Assembly: GCF_000150275.1 (NCBI RefSeq) | Contig: NW_002060964.1 | Location: 1 to 64,000, forward strand | Length of the DNA: 64,000 nucleotides | Origin: Trichoplax adhaerens | Taxonomy: Eukaryota > Placozoa > Uniplacotomia > Trichoplacea > Trichoplacidae | Direction: 5' to 3' | Part shown: piece after piece, positions 26,843 through 38,579 of the stretch | Layout of the letters: each line of letters opens with the position of its first letter | Position numbering within the stretch: position 1 is the stretch's first letter | Notes under the pieces: generated by a model | Seen by the model: only the letters and a program-made list of their open reading frames with translations | Told to the model about the DNA's origin: nothing | Databases searched by the model: none | Position numbers and translations under genes: made by a program

Positions 26843-28180
26843 ATGGCTCGCGCTGTCGTTTTACTCATTGCTGCTTTGTGCATCACCAACAGCTTTGCTG
26901 CTGTTAATTTTACCTATCATCATTATCCTGAAATGATAGCATTTATGCGGCAAACTCAAGCAAAGTATCCCAGTATTACGTATTTATACAATTTAGGCAA
27001 AAGCGTACAAAATCGCGATTTGCTAGTAATTGCTATTGGCGAGCAACCGAATGTACACACGCCTGGACGACCAGAATTCAAATATGTTGGAAATATGCAT
27101 GGGAATGAAGTTGTTGGACGTGAAATGCTCATCCATCTAATCGACCTTCTAGTAGAAGGATACACCAATAACGACGCAGAAATACGAAATCTGCTTAAAA
27201 CGACAAGAATTCATATTTTACCTTCGATGAATCCTGATGGTTTTGAAGCATCCTATGAAGGTAATTGTACTGGTGTTATTGGTCGCCGAAATGCCAATAA
27301 CGTCGATTTAAATCGAAATTTTCCTGATCGTTTCGTTGCAATAAATACACCAATTCAACCTGAAACACAAGCAATCATCACTTGGTTGAAACAGGAACAT
27401 TTTGTTTTGTCGGCTAATTTACATGGAGGTACTGTCGTTGCCAATTATCCCTACGATAGTTTGGCACCTTCCGTTACACCCAGAAATACATACAGTATGG
27501 CACCTGATGATGATATTCTTATCCAAATTTCTAAAGCTTATTCGGATAATCATGGCTATATGCATATCGGCCGACCAAATTGTTCTAGCAGTCCTAATGA
27601 ATACTTCGCTGATGGAATCACTAACGGTGCAGCCTGGTATTCTATTGATGGTGGAATGCAAGACTATAACTATGTTGATTCGGAATGTTTCGAAGTGACT
27701 CTTGAAATTAGTTGCTGTAAATATCCAACAGCAGATCAACTACCCTTTTTTTGGCAAGCTAATAAAAATGCTTTAATGGCGTATATGAAATCAGTTCATA
27801 TGGGCGTTAAAGGATTTATCTTCGATCAAAATCGAGTTGGCATTTCCAACGCTACGATCAATGTCGTTGGTCGAAACTATAGCGTCTCTTCTAGTGTTGC
27901 TGGAGACTATTGGCGTCTACTAATCCAAGGTACCTATTCGCTAACTGTTTCTGCTCCGGGTTACAGAACAGCAACCAAAACTATTACTATTCCAACCAAT
28001 ACTCAAGCAGTTCAAGTGAATTTTACGTTACAGAGTGCCGCAACAAGCACCATGAATACTATGGGAACGGCTACAACAAAGGCTTCTACCGTGGGAACAA
28101 TTAACTCTGCTCTTAATTTACAAGCAAATTCAGTTTTATCGATGTTCATTATAGCAATAACCGTTTTGATGGCATGGTAA
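26843..28180 (+). CDS. Carboxypeptidase M-like metallocarboxypeptidase (M14, N/E subfamily), copy 1
   Basis: Secreted or surface enzyme that removes C-terminal basic residues from peptides. It is a single uninterrupted frame of 445 residues starting at ATG 26843. The signal peptide is residues 1-19. The Zn-binding HGNE has H86 and E89; the third zinc ligand is H194 (ANLHGG). The substrate-carboxylate pair is N157-R158 in VDLNRNF, Tyr is at 266 (GAAWY), and the catalytic Glu is E288 in FEVTLEISCCKYP. A transthyretin-like domain follows from about residue 322 (GVKGFIFDQ). The tail is Ser/Thr-rich and ends in a hydrophobic stretch, typical of a GPI-anchor signal, as in vertebrate CPM. All catalytic residues are intact, so activity is expected. 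Lack of introns in an intron-rich neighbourhood suggests retrotransposed origin or intron loss. A close paralogue lies at 35999. Confidence 0.93.
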   Translation: MARAVVLLIAALCITNSFAAVNFTYHHYPEMIAFMRQTQAKYPSITYLYNLGKSVQNRDLLVIAIGEQPNVHTPGRPEFKYVGNMHGNEVVGREMLIHLIDLLVEGYTNNDAEIRNLLKTTRIHILPSMNPDGFEASYEGNCTGVIGRRNANNVDLNRNFPDRFVAINTPIQPETQAIITWLKQEHFVLSANLHGGTVVANYPYDSLAPSVTPRNTYSMAPDDDILIQISKAYSDNHGYMHIGRPNCSSSPNEYFADGITNGAAWYSIDGGMQDYNYVDSECFEVTLEISCCKYPTADQLPFFWQANKNALMAYMKSVHMGVKGFIFDQNRVGISNATINVVGRNYSVSSSVAGDYWRLLIQGTYSLTVSAPGYRTATKTITIPTNTQAVQVNFTLQSAATSTMNTMGTATTKASTVGTINSALNLQANSVLSMFIIAITVLMAW

Positions 28181-31079
28181 AATATCATATTGTAGTGAGT
28201 CCATTTTTTAGTGTAGAAAATTGTATCGTATCTGAGATAGATTTGTTATGTATGTAAGAATACAGTAACTTGTTGTACTGCACCTAACGTGTTAGCATAA
28301 GATAAGGTAATAAATTACTAAGATATAGGTATAATACGCCATTACGACTATACTATTTAAATGCAGTAAATCCTAAATAAAGGAGACTTTTAGTAAGCTT
28401 ACTAGGAGGAGTGTATCAAGTCACTCGTGCTAACGTTAACGACTAAGAGTGGAAACACAACGGATTATTTCTCATGTAATGGACCATCAGTACTTCCAAA
28501 ACCATGCTACAATTGAAGTTTTTTTAGGGTTTAAAAGTAAAAGTTATTTACAGCACCGGGTGAAATAGATGACGGGATACTCCCAAGAGTGATTTGTACT
28601 CTATCGTGATATCTCTAATAGTATTTGTATGAGTATTAGTTCAATTCTGTACCCGATCATCCAGCACAAGTTGATTGTTATTGATCTTGTATGTCATTAG
28701 CCTAGTTATTACCCGCATCAAGTACAATAAAATCTGCAAAATAATTGACTTGCTTTATTGTTGAATTTCTGGTCTGGAATGATACAATTTAAAATTCACT
28801 TATTCTATTTGGGGCTCTCATCGGTATCCTATGCTAATTTATTTGTGAAAAATCCTTCTTAATAGACTCTATAATCAAAGCAATATGAGACTAGTATCAT
28901 GTTATTATTTCAGAAAAATTGTAAAACTTTACTGATCACACGAATTTATACGTTAGAAAGGTGATGTTATTGCCTTTTAACTGTCTATTCTACTTTCGCC
29001 TAAATTAATAGAAAGGTTGTGAGTAGTCGATTCGTTAATGTATCCGATTCAGTAGACTCGGAGCATCATCCGATCGAATCAATCCACACGATTAAATGGA
29101 TCGAATTTCATCTACCCTAAAATTGGCTTGTTTGGCTGACCGCATTTTTTAGTTGATAACAGTTGGTACAGGATATCAGTCACATCATGCTTACCCGCCA
29201 CCAAGTTCTTTGATGTTGTCAAAACAATAATAGATAAACATTGTGCGCTACAATATAGCTATTAATGAACGGGTACTATATTAAAAAGATGAGTTAATTA
29301 TAGTTCTGTTGTAATTATTCTGCGGCGATAGTATACTGTAGCTCTATTGTCGCTATTGTAATCTATTGTAATGCCAGCCACAGAAAATTGCGTCATAAAG
29401 GTGGGCAATACACCCATGAAAGAAGGAACAATAAAGGTTATTAGCCTATCGCCAAAATGCTTGTCAAGTTTATCATAGCTCATACCAACATTTTTTTTCG
29501 ATTAACATTAACCCAAGATTAACTCATGTGTTGATAGTGATTAAATTACTTTGAATCCGACAACATTGCTATTTTGTCGAATTAACATTACTTTATCGTC
29601 ATCCTACCCGCTCTTGCTTTTGTGACTTTACCTTATCTAGTTAAAGCTCCGGTATCTTTGGAAATTGAAGGAATCCAAAGAAAACTCTTTGTACATGTAT
29701 TATTGATTGATAGTTTTATCGTTTGTAGAAATTAAACATTAAACTACTTCCATTTTTATATTGATGCTATTTTGTTACATCCTAATACTAATACCTTATA
29801 TGTTATTAGTAACCCAAGTCGCAATGAAATTCCTACCTTAACAAGCCCAGTTCTCGTACCCTTAGAAATTAGGTGACCTTGTAGTAAGCACTTAAATATC
29901 GCTGATACGTATGTGCTCTATCGAAATGTATAGTTTTGCTTGATAACGTTCTTATTTCTGCTAGATAAGCACATTTCTAGAGGAACAGCTCAATACTTTG
30001 AGAGTTTCTTATTCTATCAAGTAGTTTTTGGTAATTTAACTATATTTAGTAGTTTGTAATCTGGCTATTTTTCCACTCTAAATGTTCTATGATAATTAAT
30101 TATGTACATTAAACACTAGTTCGAAGGCTTCTAATATGCATCCATACTATTCATACTATATGTTCAAAATGTTTAGAGCAGATATTAACTCGTAACTCTT
30201 AGCATTCAATATGTCCAGAAGGGCTATTTGGTTCATATAATTTCTTGAAACATCTATGGTCTCACCGCCAGAAAGTGAGAGCTGTATTTCTGCACTGACA
30301 TTAGAAAATAACTACTATGACGAGACCATCTTCTATCAACTTTGTAATACACTATAATAGTAGCAATAGCGAAGCAAATTATGAATTAAAAACATCCATT
30401 AATATTCATTTAGCAGTGATAGATACGGATAGCCAACAAAATAAAATTTACATCATATTCCGTGTTTTAACAATACCTACTACCACATCTTCCATTAACG
30501 TTATCGTGGGTTGTAATAGAAAAAAAATTATAATTATGGCGATGATAAAAATAACATTCGAGTATAACCGTAGCCACCACTGCTTAATCAACACTAATAC
30601 ATGTTGGAATTATGATCAATAACATCTATTAGTGTTAGTTAAGTAGTGGTGGCTACAATAATACTCGAATATCATTTTTCTCATCACCATAACATCTGTG
30701 CTATTCTATTTGTTCAAACTTAGTGTTTTAAAATACTACCATATAGCTATCGGTAAATAAAATCAACGTAATGCATGAAATTTGTATCTGATTGGTTGTA
30801 GATATCTAGAAATTTTTCGGAAGAATGTAGAAATACCATCGAGATATTGCATAGAATTTTAGAGTTGAACTCGCTAGTTTGTAACTTACAACTAGCCACA
30901 ACGTCTCTCTTGCAGTATACTTCACATGGATAATAAATATTTACGCCTATCACTAAGATATTGAGATAATTTTATGGCCAAAAGATTTTGTTTTTAGTAG
31001 CAATGCATTACGATACATTGATGCAACGCAGATATAGTTACTCCTTTATGTCATCGCATTCGGTTGCCGTTTATTAGAA
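28181..31079. other. Gene-poor spacer after carboxypeptidase copy 1
   Basis: Apart from the hairpin element at 30533-30693, I see no gene or clear repeat. The short open frames (for example near 29298-29483 and 30317-30622) have no recognisable similarity and look like chance. Confidence 0.55.
30533..30693. repeat. Long imperfect inverted repeat (hairpin / MITE-like)
   Basis: Left arm 30533-30599 and right arm 30627-30693 are each 67 bases and match at about 55 positions when one is reverse-complemented, with no gaps. The loop is 27 bases. The core (GTAGCCACCACT with ACTAATA at the loop side) is the best conserved. It is consistent with a foldback or MITE-like element, or a transcribed hairpin. 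No flanking target-site duplication could be assigned. Confidence 0.85.
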
Positions 31080-31600
31080 CGGGTAAAATATGATAAAATC
31101 GAAACTAAATATAGACTTGAAAATTACTCATGAATCAATGCTCTAATATTGATGATATTGTCATTTGTTTGAAAGGATAAAATACGAAGTAATCAAAAAT
31201 AAAGATAGGCTTGAAAATCACTCATTAATTAGTGTCCTTGTATGCAATCAAGTATCTATTCGACAGCACAATATATTATATTTTATCCGAACGTGAATAA
31301 TGCCATGGATTTAACTATGATTGAGATGGAAATAATCTTTAAAACCGCTCATCAATTAATATTTTTTATACGTAAAAGGAATCTATGTCATCGTATTTGG
31401 TTGCTCAAAAAGGTAAAATACGATTGCAACCGAGAAGATAGACTTGAAAATCACTCTTTAATCCACGTCCTTTCAAGTAAAATTTTATACGTACGAGTTT
31501 TAATACCATCATATTCGGCTGTCGCCTATCGAAAAGGGTAAAATGCAATGCAATTAAAAATAGAGATTGCCTTGATATTACTCTTTAATGAGTCTTTTTC
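31080..31600. repeat. Diverged direct repeats around 'GGTAAAATA..GACTTGAAAATCACTC'
   Basis: Four related segments begin near 31080, 31175, 31408 and 31535. Each has a GGTAAAATA-like start, an A-rich stretch, then 'gacttgaaaatcactcattaat' or a variant. Spacing is irregular (about 95-235 bases), so this is a degraded tandem or duplicated block rather than a clean satellite. Confidence 0.6.
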
Positions 31601-32099
31601 CATTTTTACGCATATCTATAAATTGATTAACATCATACATATATATATGAAGCCGTGCTGCAGGTGAAGATGCAATCAATTCTAGCCTCATTATTCTATA
31701 GTATGATATCCAAAGCCTCTGTTCTTCTACTCGGGTAGAGAATTCAAGTAGGATATCCTACTTGAATGCACAAGATTAAACCTGTTACTCGCTTTTATCA
31801 TTTCTTCAATACTTCCATGGAGATCGATAGGCTCATAATCACATGGATTGGTCCAAACGAAAGAAACAAAAGCTACTAATCCTAAAAAGTTCCATTGCCG
31901 GCAGCAAATGTTAACATCATCCAACAAGAGTGTTACCTTATTCAATCCTCACGACGAGATAAAACCTATTTAAGTGATCAAAATTGTGCGAATCTCACGC
32001 CCATAAGCGGTTAAATCATTGTTCTAATGCATTACTACACTTTGGAGTAGTTACTAGCTGAAGCTGGAGATGATATCGTAGATGGATTAATCTTTCCGT

Positions 32100-34330
32100 T
32101 AAGGAAAGATTGATAATATTCTCGAGTTTATTGTGAGCTGCAGGCACCGGTACGGAGTAATCCAATCGAAATATTGATAAGAATGATGCAAATAGATTTG
32201 GACCATGTACATCATTGAGTCGGAATAGAGATAAAATAATCGATGTAAAAATGACAAGACTTTACAAACGGCAATGATATCAATTCTCTTCGATTCTAAT
32301 GGTCTTAGCATGATTGAATCTGCACAAGTAGAACAGAGCTTGTACAATTTAACTGATGCATTTTGCTAACATCGTACCGTCGGAATGTTGCCAATAAATT
32401 GCGACTATCTTATAACCCAGTTGGATTAAAGCCAAAATAGTCGGTGCAAAAGTAAGCCAAATTTTACAAAAAACAATACTGTCAATTCCTTTCGATTCCA
32501 GCCTATGTGTTTGCTGATTGTATTAGTAAGAATGATGCAAATAGACTGTGATCATGTTATAACCAAGTTGGAATAGAGGTAAACTCATAAATTAAATTTG
32601 AACCTGGCAAAAAGGAAGAAGCTTTGACGCAAATTTCTATCGATTTTGATTTGGCTGATGCACGTTGTAACTTACGGTGGTCAGTATGTGCATAACTAAG
32701 ATGAAATAGCGCTTAAAGCAGTAGACGTAAAAGTGGCAATATTATAAAGTAAGCAGTAATGTCAATTCCCCTCGATTCTAATTTAGCTTACGCATAGAAC
32801 TTGATTGAAACTGCAAAGATTAGAGTAGATTATAATTTAGCGGATGCATTTTTTGACTAATTAAGACCGTGAGAATGTTGTAAAGAAACTGCGACCAGAT
32901 TATAGCCAAGTTGAATTACCCGCAGCTTTTAAAATAGTGAATGGAAAGTAGAAAAACTTTATAGTAAACGATGATGTTAATTCCTTCGATTCTAATTTAG
33001 TGGATGTATACTGTAGAATATGATTAAAATTGAATGTTACAGTTAATCATAATTGAACTGATGCATTTTCTGACGTAGTACCGTGAGACTATGATAAAAA
33101 GATTGCGACGAAGTTATAACTGAGTTGGTATAGCTGTTAAAGTAATCGATGCAAAATAGTAAAATTTTACTGAAAACAATGACCTTAATTCCTTTGATTC
33201 TAACTTAATTGATACATAGAATAGAGTATGATTAAAACTGTATGGTTAGAGTAAACTATTGTAATTAAACTGCTGGATTATCGAATTACTGTAAGAAGCG
33301 AATTGGAATACCTGTTAAAATAGTAGATGTAAAAATAGCAAAATCTCACTGAAAACAATAACATCGATTTTCCTCAATGCTGTATTGATTTAATTGATAT
33401 TTAGAACATGATTGAAACTGCACGACTAGAGTAGAATATAATTGAACTACTGATTTATCGACTTACTGTAATAAGCGAACTGGAATAGTTGTTAAAGTAG
33501 TAAATGTCAAAATAGCAAAATTTTACTTAAAACAATAATATTGATTTTCCTCTACACTGATTTATTTGATATATAGAACATGATTAAAATTGCTCGATTA
33601 GAGTAGATTATAATCAAACTGCTATTTATAATTATAATTTACCGACTAAATGCAACAACCGAGTAGGAATAGCTGTTAAAGTATGCTTAGAAGATGTAAA
33701 AAAAGCGAAACATTATAGTAAACAATCATGTCAAATTCCATCGATTCGAATTTAATTGATGTAGAGATATAATTAATTGAAAGTGTACTATTACAGTTTA
33801 TTACAATTGAATTGATGACTTGCCGACTTACTATAATAACCGAATTGGAATATCTGTTAAAGTGGTAGATGTCAATATTGCAAAATTTCACTGAAAACAA
33901 TGATGTCAATTTCCCTCGATACAGATTTAGTTGATATATATAGAACGTATTTAAAACCTCGCGATTATAGTAGATTGTAATAGAAATGATACATTTTACC
34001 CACGTAGTACCGTGAGAAGATTGCAAATAGATTGCGACCTGGTTATAACCGAGTTGGAATAGAGATAAAATAATCGATGTAAAATATCGTGATAACAATT
34101 GCCTTCGATTCTAGTTTAATCGACGCATTTGTCGACTTTGTCAAACGATTGTAAGTAGATTGCTACCATATGTATCACCGAGTTGGAATAGGGGCAACAT
34201 GGCTGATGTAAAATAGCAAAACTTTACTCCGTAAACAATAATTTCAATTTCTTTCCATTCTAATTTAACGGATACATTTTGCCGACTTGTTAAATTCGTA
34301 TCGGTCGATGATGGCCTGATTAAAAGTTAT
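32100..34330. repeat. Diverged tandem satellite, about 12 units of 130-210 bp
   Basis: The phrase 'cgagttggaatagctgttaa' or a variant, followed by '(t)agatgtaaaaatagcaaaattttac..aaaacaat' and then 'tcgattctaatttaattgat', recurs near 32216, 32420, 32568, 32700, 32910, 33122, 33300, 33477, 33660, 33841, 34050 and 34180. The best-preserved stretch (33.1-33.9 kb) has a period near 180 bp. Units are strongly diverged and interrupted by small indels. A 140-codon minus-strand frame at 33676-34098 falls inside and is judged a by-product of the repeats. Confidence 0.8.
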
Positions 34331-35998
34331 AACCCAGTTAGGATAGACTAGTTAAGTAGCACTTGTGGTATTATATGGCCATGAATAAGATTGAAGCTTA
34401 ATTGATAATCATTCCGACTCCGATTACCACTCTTGTTGTTATACGTATGTAAATAAACAATTTAAGACATGTAGAAAAAGGTCTCCTCTTCATGACATCA
34501 TTCTTGCCAAGTCGAAAGTACTGGTTTCCTTCCATCGCTAGTTAAAGCATGGATTGTATCGACATGATCAGCAGCTGTCAAGAAATACATTTTTCCGAAC
34601 CAAGTCTATTTTGCATGATAATAATGAGAATGAAAGATCAAAATTTAAGGCGCAACAAAAGCATTCATATCAATGGGCCCGTTATTGCATTTCTTATTTC
34701 CTATTGATTCCTTCCTACTTTTCAAATGGTTATTGTCCATGATTGAAAAAAGATTTGTCTACATTAGGACGCATCTGTTGGTTGGGTGTGATTTTAGCCG
34801 AATGGGTGACTGATGGAAGGCATCCTTTGCTTCGAAGATAAATCAATTTATACTATGGGTATTTCAATAAGACAAGAAAGCGGTTGGATTCAATCGCCAC
34901 CAAATTCAATTATCTTTGTAGGTGTAATTAGATAGATTGTTGCTTGTTTAGGACAACCAGACAAAGAAATGAATTACTGATGTGAGGAAAGCATAACTAC
35001 TGATACCCCTAGAGTGAAAAATTGCTTTTTGAGAATAGAATTGTATTGATCCTTGATTGTCAATTAAATTGGACCAAAAGTGAACAAAAAAGTGTTGAAA
35101 TGGAAGAAGAATAGCCGATAGTCTATCAACAGAAAATCAGCGTATGGAGCGTATATAGGATAATCCATTAACGCCAAAATTGATCGCAATCATCATGATT
35201 CATTTTCTAAACATGACGACAGCTAATAGCGTTGAACATCGGCCATCATATCGCCTTGAAATTCAACGATAATCAACCTGTCCAATCGGTCATAATCAAT
35301 TGCATTAGGGTGGCTCTAAACATAATATGTTATCCATTAAAAAAGGCAATCACTCCGATTAGGCATCATCAGATTTATTCTCAAAGAATCGATCAATCAT
35401 GTCTATGACGTCAGTTCGCAATCAATACAAAAGCTTTCATTTTAAAGTAAAACCGGCAACCAATGGATAATGATGAAAGGGGATGTAAATAAAACAGATA
35501 GATAATTAGTTTGCGTTCAAGTTATTCGCAATCTTGGATAGATTATCGAGTGAGAAAACTTCCTGGTTATTGTTTCAAGCAATCAAATCGATTGTTGATT
35601 AAATAGACAAGAACAAATACTCCTTCATTATCATCTGATCATATTAGAACAGTTCAAAGTTGAAAGAAAGAAAGAGCATTGGAAAAGAGACAAAAAAAGA
35701 AAACAAAACCCGTGTGCGCGTTGCGGCATTGGCCTGGGGTTACGTAATTTCATTGAAGGAATGGAGATACTAGTTATTATCACTAAGTGAAAAGAGAGAT
35801 TTTTAATTTATTTCGTCATATTGCAAGTACTCAAAAGGTTAGAATAAATAATTTATACCATCATATTGTTCAGCATCATTTGAAAAGGTGAGAGAAAGAG
35901 ACGGTAAGTGAACAAAAAAAAATTTTCAATTCCGTCCAAATTACAATTCTGCGTATTTTTCACTCATTTATCCTTCTTTGCCAAAGTAGGACGACATC
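34331..35998. other. Spacer upstream of carboxypeptidase copy 2
   Basis: No gene recognised. A 62-codon frame at 34554-34742 has no recognisable similarity. The segment 35640-35720 is purine-rich. The final few hundred bases should hold the promoter of the gene at 35999; no motif is distinctive. Confidence 0.5.
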
Positions 35999-37336
35999 AT
36001 GGCTCAATCAGTTCATTTCTGCTTGATGGTAGCAATAGGCTTATTGATGGCAACATCTAGTAGCGCTATTAACTCCACTTATTTCATGTATCATAATTAT
36101 ACAAGTATGACAGCTTTGCTGCAAGATCTCAACCAGAAATATTCTCATTTAACCAAATTGTACAGCATTGGTAAATCGGTCGATGGACGCGATCTTAACG
36201 TCTTGGCCATTAGTGCTAATCCTGATCGACATGTACCGGGCCAGCCTGAATTTAAATATGTCGGCAATATGCATGGCAATGAAGTGATTGGTCGTGAACT
36301 GTTATTATATTTGTCTGTCCATTTATTGGAAAGTTATGGTACCGATAATGAAATTACTTGGTTGTTAGATAATACTCGAATTCACATTTTGCCTTCTATG
36401 AATCCTGACGGTTTCGAAATGTCCTATGAAGGCAATTGTACTGGTGTTCTTGGACGATATAATCGCAATGGTGTAGATCTCAATCGTAATTTCCCCGATC
36501 AGTATATTCCAGTGAAAAATCTATCCCATCCATTACAGCCAGAAACAATTGCTGTCATGCAATGGATACAAAGTTTACCATTTGTTTTATCAGCTAATCT
36601 TCACGGTGGAACGGTTGTTACTGTCTATCCTTATGATAATCTACCATCCAATTATACCGATCGAACCACGTATAATCGATGTCCTGATGATGAACTCTAT
36701 CGTACCATTAGCAAAATTTATTCCTATGCGCATCCTACCATGCATATCGGCATGCCCAACTGCACTGTGAATGATACCGAGTATTTCAAAGACGGCATTA
36801 TTAATGGCGCCGCATGGTATGCTATTCAAGGAAGCATGCAAGATTATAATTACTTGCAATCCAATTGCTTTGAAACCACGATCGAAGTATCGTGTTGCAA
36901 ATATCCAACTAGTGACCAATTACCTCAATTTTGGCAGCGTAATCAAAAATCATTGATTCAATATATTAAAGCAGTTCATATGGGAGTCAAAGGCTTTGTC
37001 CTTGATTCTCAAGGCAAGCCAATTTCCAATGCTACCATTACCGTCCGTGGCAACTCTCATACAGTCATCTCGGCTAAAGATGGCGATTATTGGAGGCTGT
37101 TAGTGCAAGGAAAGCATACTATCGATGTGACTGCTTCTGGCTATGTTAAAACTACTCAATTAATTGAACTTTCCAGTAATAGCGAGGTGACAGTCGTCAA
37201 TTTTACTCTACAAGCCGTCACAGCAACACAAGCAACTGTTCCAGTGACTGCTTCAACTGGACAGGGTTTTACCATCCAGTCCAATCTCTATCTTATAGCT
37301 TTACTTTTGACCTCTTTAGTCGGTTTTATTTTCTAG
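35999..37336 (+). CDS. Carboxypeptidase M-like metallocarboxypeptidase (M14, N/E subfamily), copy 2
   Basis: Paralogue of the gene at 26843, in the same orientation, the same 445-residue length and also intronless. The signal peptide is about residues 1-23. Zinc ligands are H92 and E95 (HGNE) and H202; the carboxylate pair is N162-R163 in GVDLNRNF. Tyr is at 274 (GAAWY), and the catalytic Glu is E296 in FETTIEVSCCKYP. A transthyretin-like domain begins near residue 330 (GVKGFVLDSQGKPISNATIT). The Ser/Thr-rich spacer and terminal hydrophobic segment (LIALLLTSLVGFIF) indicate GPI anchoring. The copies share long identical motifs (ILPSMNPDGFE, SYEGNCTGV) but are otherwise clearly diverged, so the duplication is old and both appear to be under selection. 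The substrate is probably an extracellular peptide with C-terminal Lys or Arg; this is inferred from the family. Confidence 0.93.
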   Translation: MAQSVHFCLMVAIGLLMATSSSAINSTYFMYHNYTSMTALLQDLNQKYSHLTKLYSIGKSVDGRDLNVLAISANPDRHVPGQPEFKYVGNMHGNEVIGRELLLYLSVHLLESYGTDNEITWLLDNTRIHILPSMNPDGFEMSYEGNCTGVLGRYNRNGVDLNRNFPDQYIPVKNLSHPLQPETIAVMQWIQSLPFVLSANLHGGTVVTVYPYDNLPSNYTDRTTYNRCPDDELYRTISKIYSYAHPTMHIGMPNCTVNDTEYFKDGIINGAAWYAIQGSMQDYNYLQSNCFETTIEVSCCKYPTSDQLPQFWQRNQKSLIQYIKAVHMGVKGFVLDSQGKPISNATITVRGNSHTVISAKDGDYWRLLVQGKHTIDVTASGYVKTTQLIELSSNSEVTVVNFTLQAVTATQATVPVTASTGQGFTIQSNLYLIALLLTSLVGFIF

Positions 37337-38090
37337 TTTAGTGCCATTGCTTCCGAGTAGCCTGCTAGTAGAATGACTCACTTTGCATTGTAGTTAATCT
37401 CTTGCTATTTTCCTTCTCTTGATTTTCAGTCATTGGTTAAGTAAAAATGGAATGTATAAATTGCGTTGAAAAAATGTTTGTCTTAATTGTACTGTAGTTG
37501 GATTCAATTCCGTGCTAATTTCTCATCTCTATGAGTTTTCTTAGTGTATCCTTCTACACAGGTTCATTTTATTTAATTAAGTTGTTATTCTTGCTGGTGT
37601 CAAGAACTACTGATGACTGTTGATCTTCTACTTAAATATAATGAAATTGATCCCATTTCTTCTTATTGCCTTCGCTTTTAATTTATCATGTTAAACTTCT
37701 TGACCTAATGGCGTCAATCATCTGACGGCAATGAGTCAGCTCTACTCAGGCACTTTAGGTGATGCACTTTTTCATCGATTGTTCGTTATCCTTATGGTTT
37801 TAAGCGTAGTTTAACTCTTTATGTAGGAAATTCTACTTCTCTACTTGATAAGCGTAGATAGATTAGTTATGTCGTATTTAATTGAACTACAAAACCTCCT
37901 TTAGTGATAGCTTTAGGCATTTTCTTGCTTCTGGCGATTACACTGTCATGATGTCCTTCTGCGAGTATCATAGTGCTGTTTCTGCTCATTTGTCATCATC
38001 CATGATCGGTTGTATACTTCTACCAGACGATTTTTTAAGCTAATAAAATTCGATAGCTATGACTTTATGCAAGTGGGAAATGTTTGTGAG
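37337..38090. other. Spacer after carboxypeptidase copy 2
   Basis: No gene or repeat recognised; it probably contains the 3' end of the carboxypeptidase transcript. Confidence 0.5.
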
Positions 38091-38094
38091 AATT

Positions 38095-38535
38095 TTTGTG
38101 ATTGATGGGGTAGTTTTCAAGCCTAGATAAACGACGCTGTCAGGGCTAGTAACGCAACTTATGAAGTAATCATTTATAGATAGATACTTCCGTATATTGG
38201 AGAATTTTTGAACTGAAAAAAAAATCGCTAGCTACGACGCAATGGATAGGGAAGTATCGAAGGAAAGTTTATCGGACGGCTAGTTTGAAAGACTAATTAA
38301 ACTACTCGTAAGCTATCGCGATTAGCCAGTAATTAATTAAGGAGATGTGTAAAGAAATCTTTGATACTGGAGGATTTTTGAAGCTATGGTAACAAGAAAC
38401 GATGGCAATAAACTCACTAGGAAAGAAAGGAAAAACCTGCCCAAAATCAGTATATGAGACGGCCAGTTTTGAAGCCTAAGAAAACTATTGCTATCATGAT
38501 TGGCCAGTAGAGTGATCAGCTGAAGAAGATGGATT
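38095..38535. repeat. Three diverged tandem units of about 175 bp
   Basis: Related segments begin near 38105 (gtagttttcaagcctagataaac), 38275 (ggctagtttgaaagactaattaaac) and 38458 (ggccagttttgaagcctaagaaaac). Each continues to a 'gctatc..gattagccagta'-like end. Period is roughly 170-185 bp. Confidence 0.65.
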
Positions 38536-38579
38536 GATTATGACATACCAAGACTGCCATTTATGAAGAAGATTACTAG

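Noticed and set aside
27402-27739. Overlapping open frames of 98 and 106 codons inside carboxypeptidase copy 1
   Set aside because: Shadows of the real gene in other frames; the 445-residue frame has all family motifs.
33676-34098. 140-codon minus-strand open frame
   Set aside because: It falls inside the 180-bp satellite, has no recognisable motif and is interrupted in neighbouring units.
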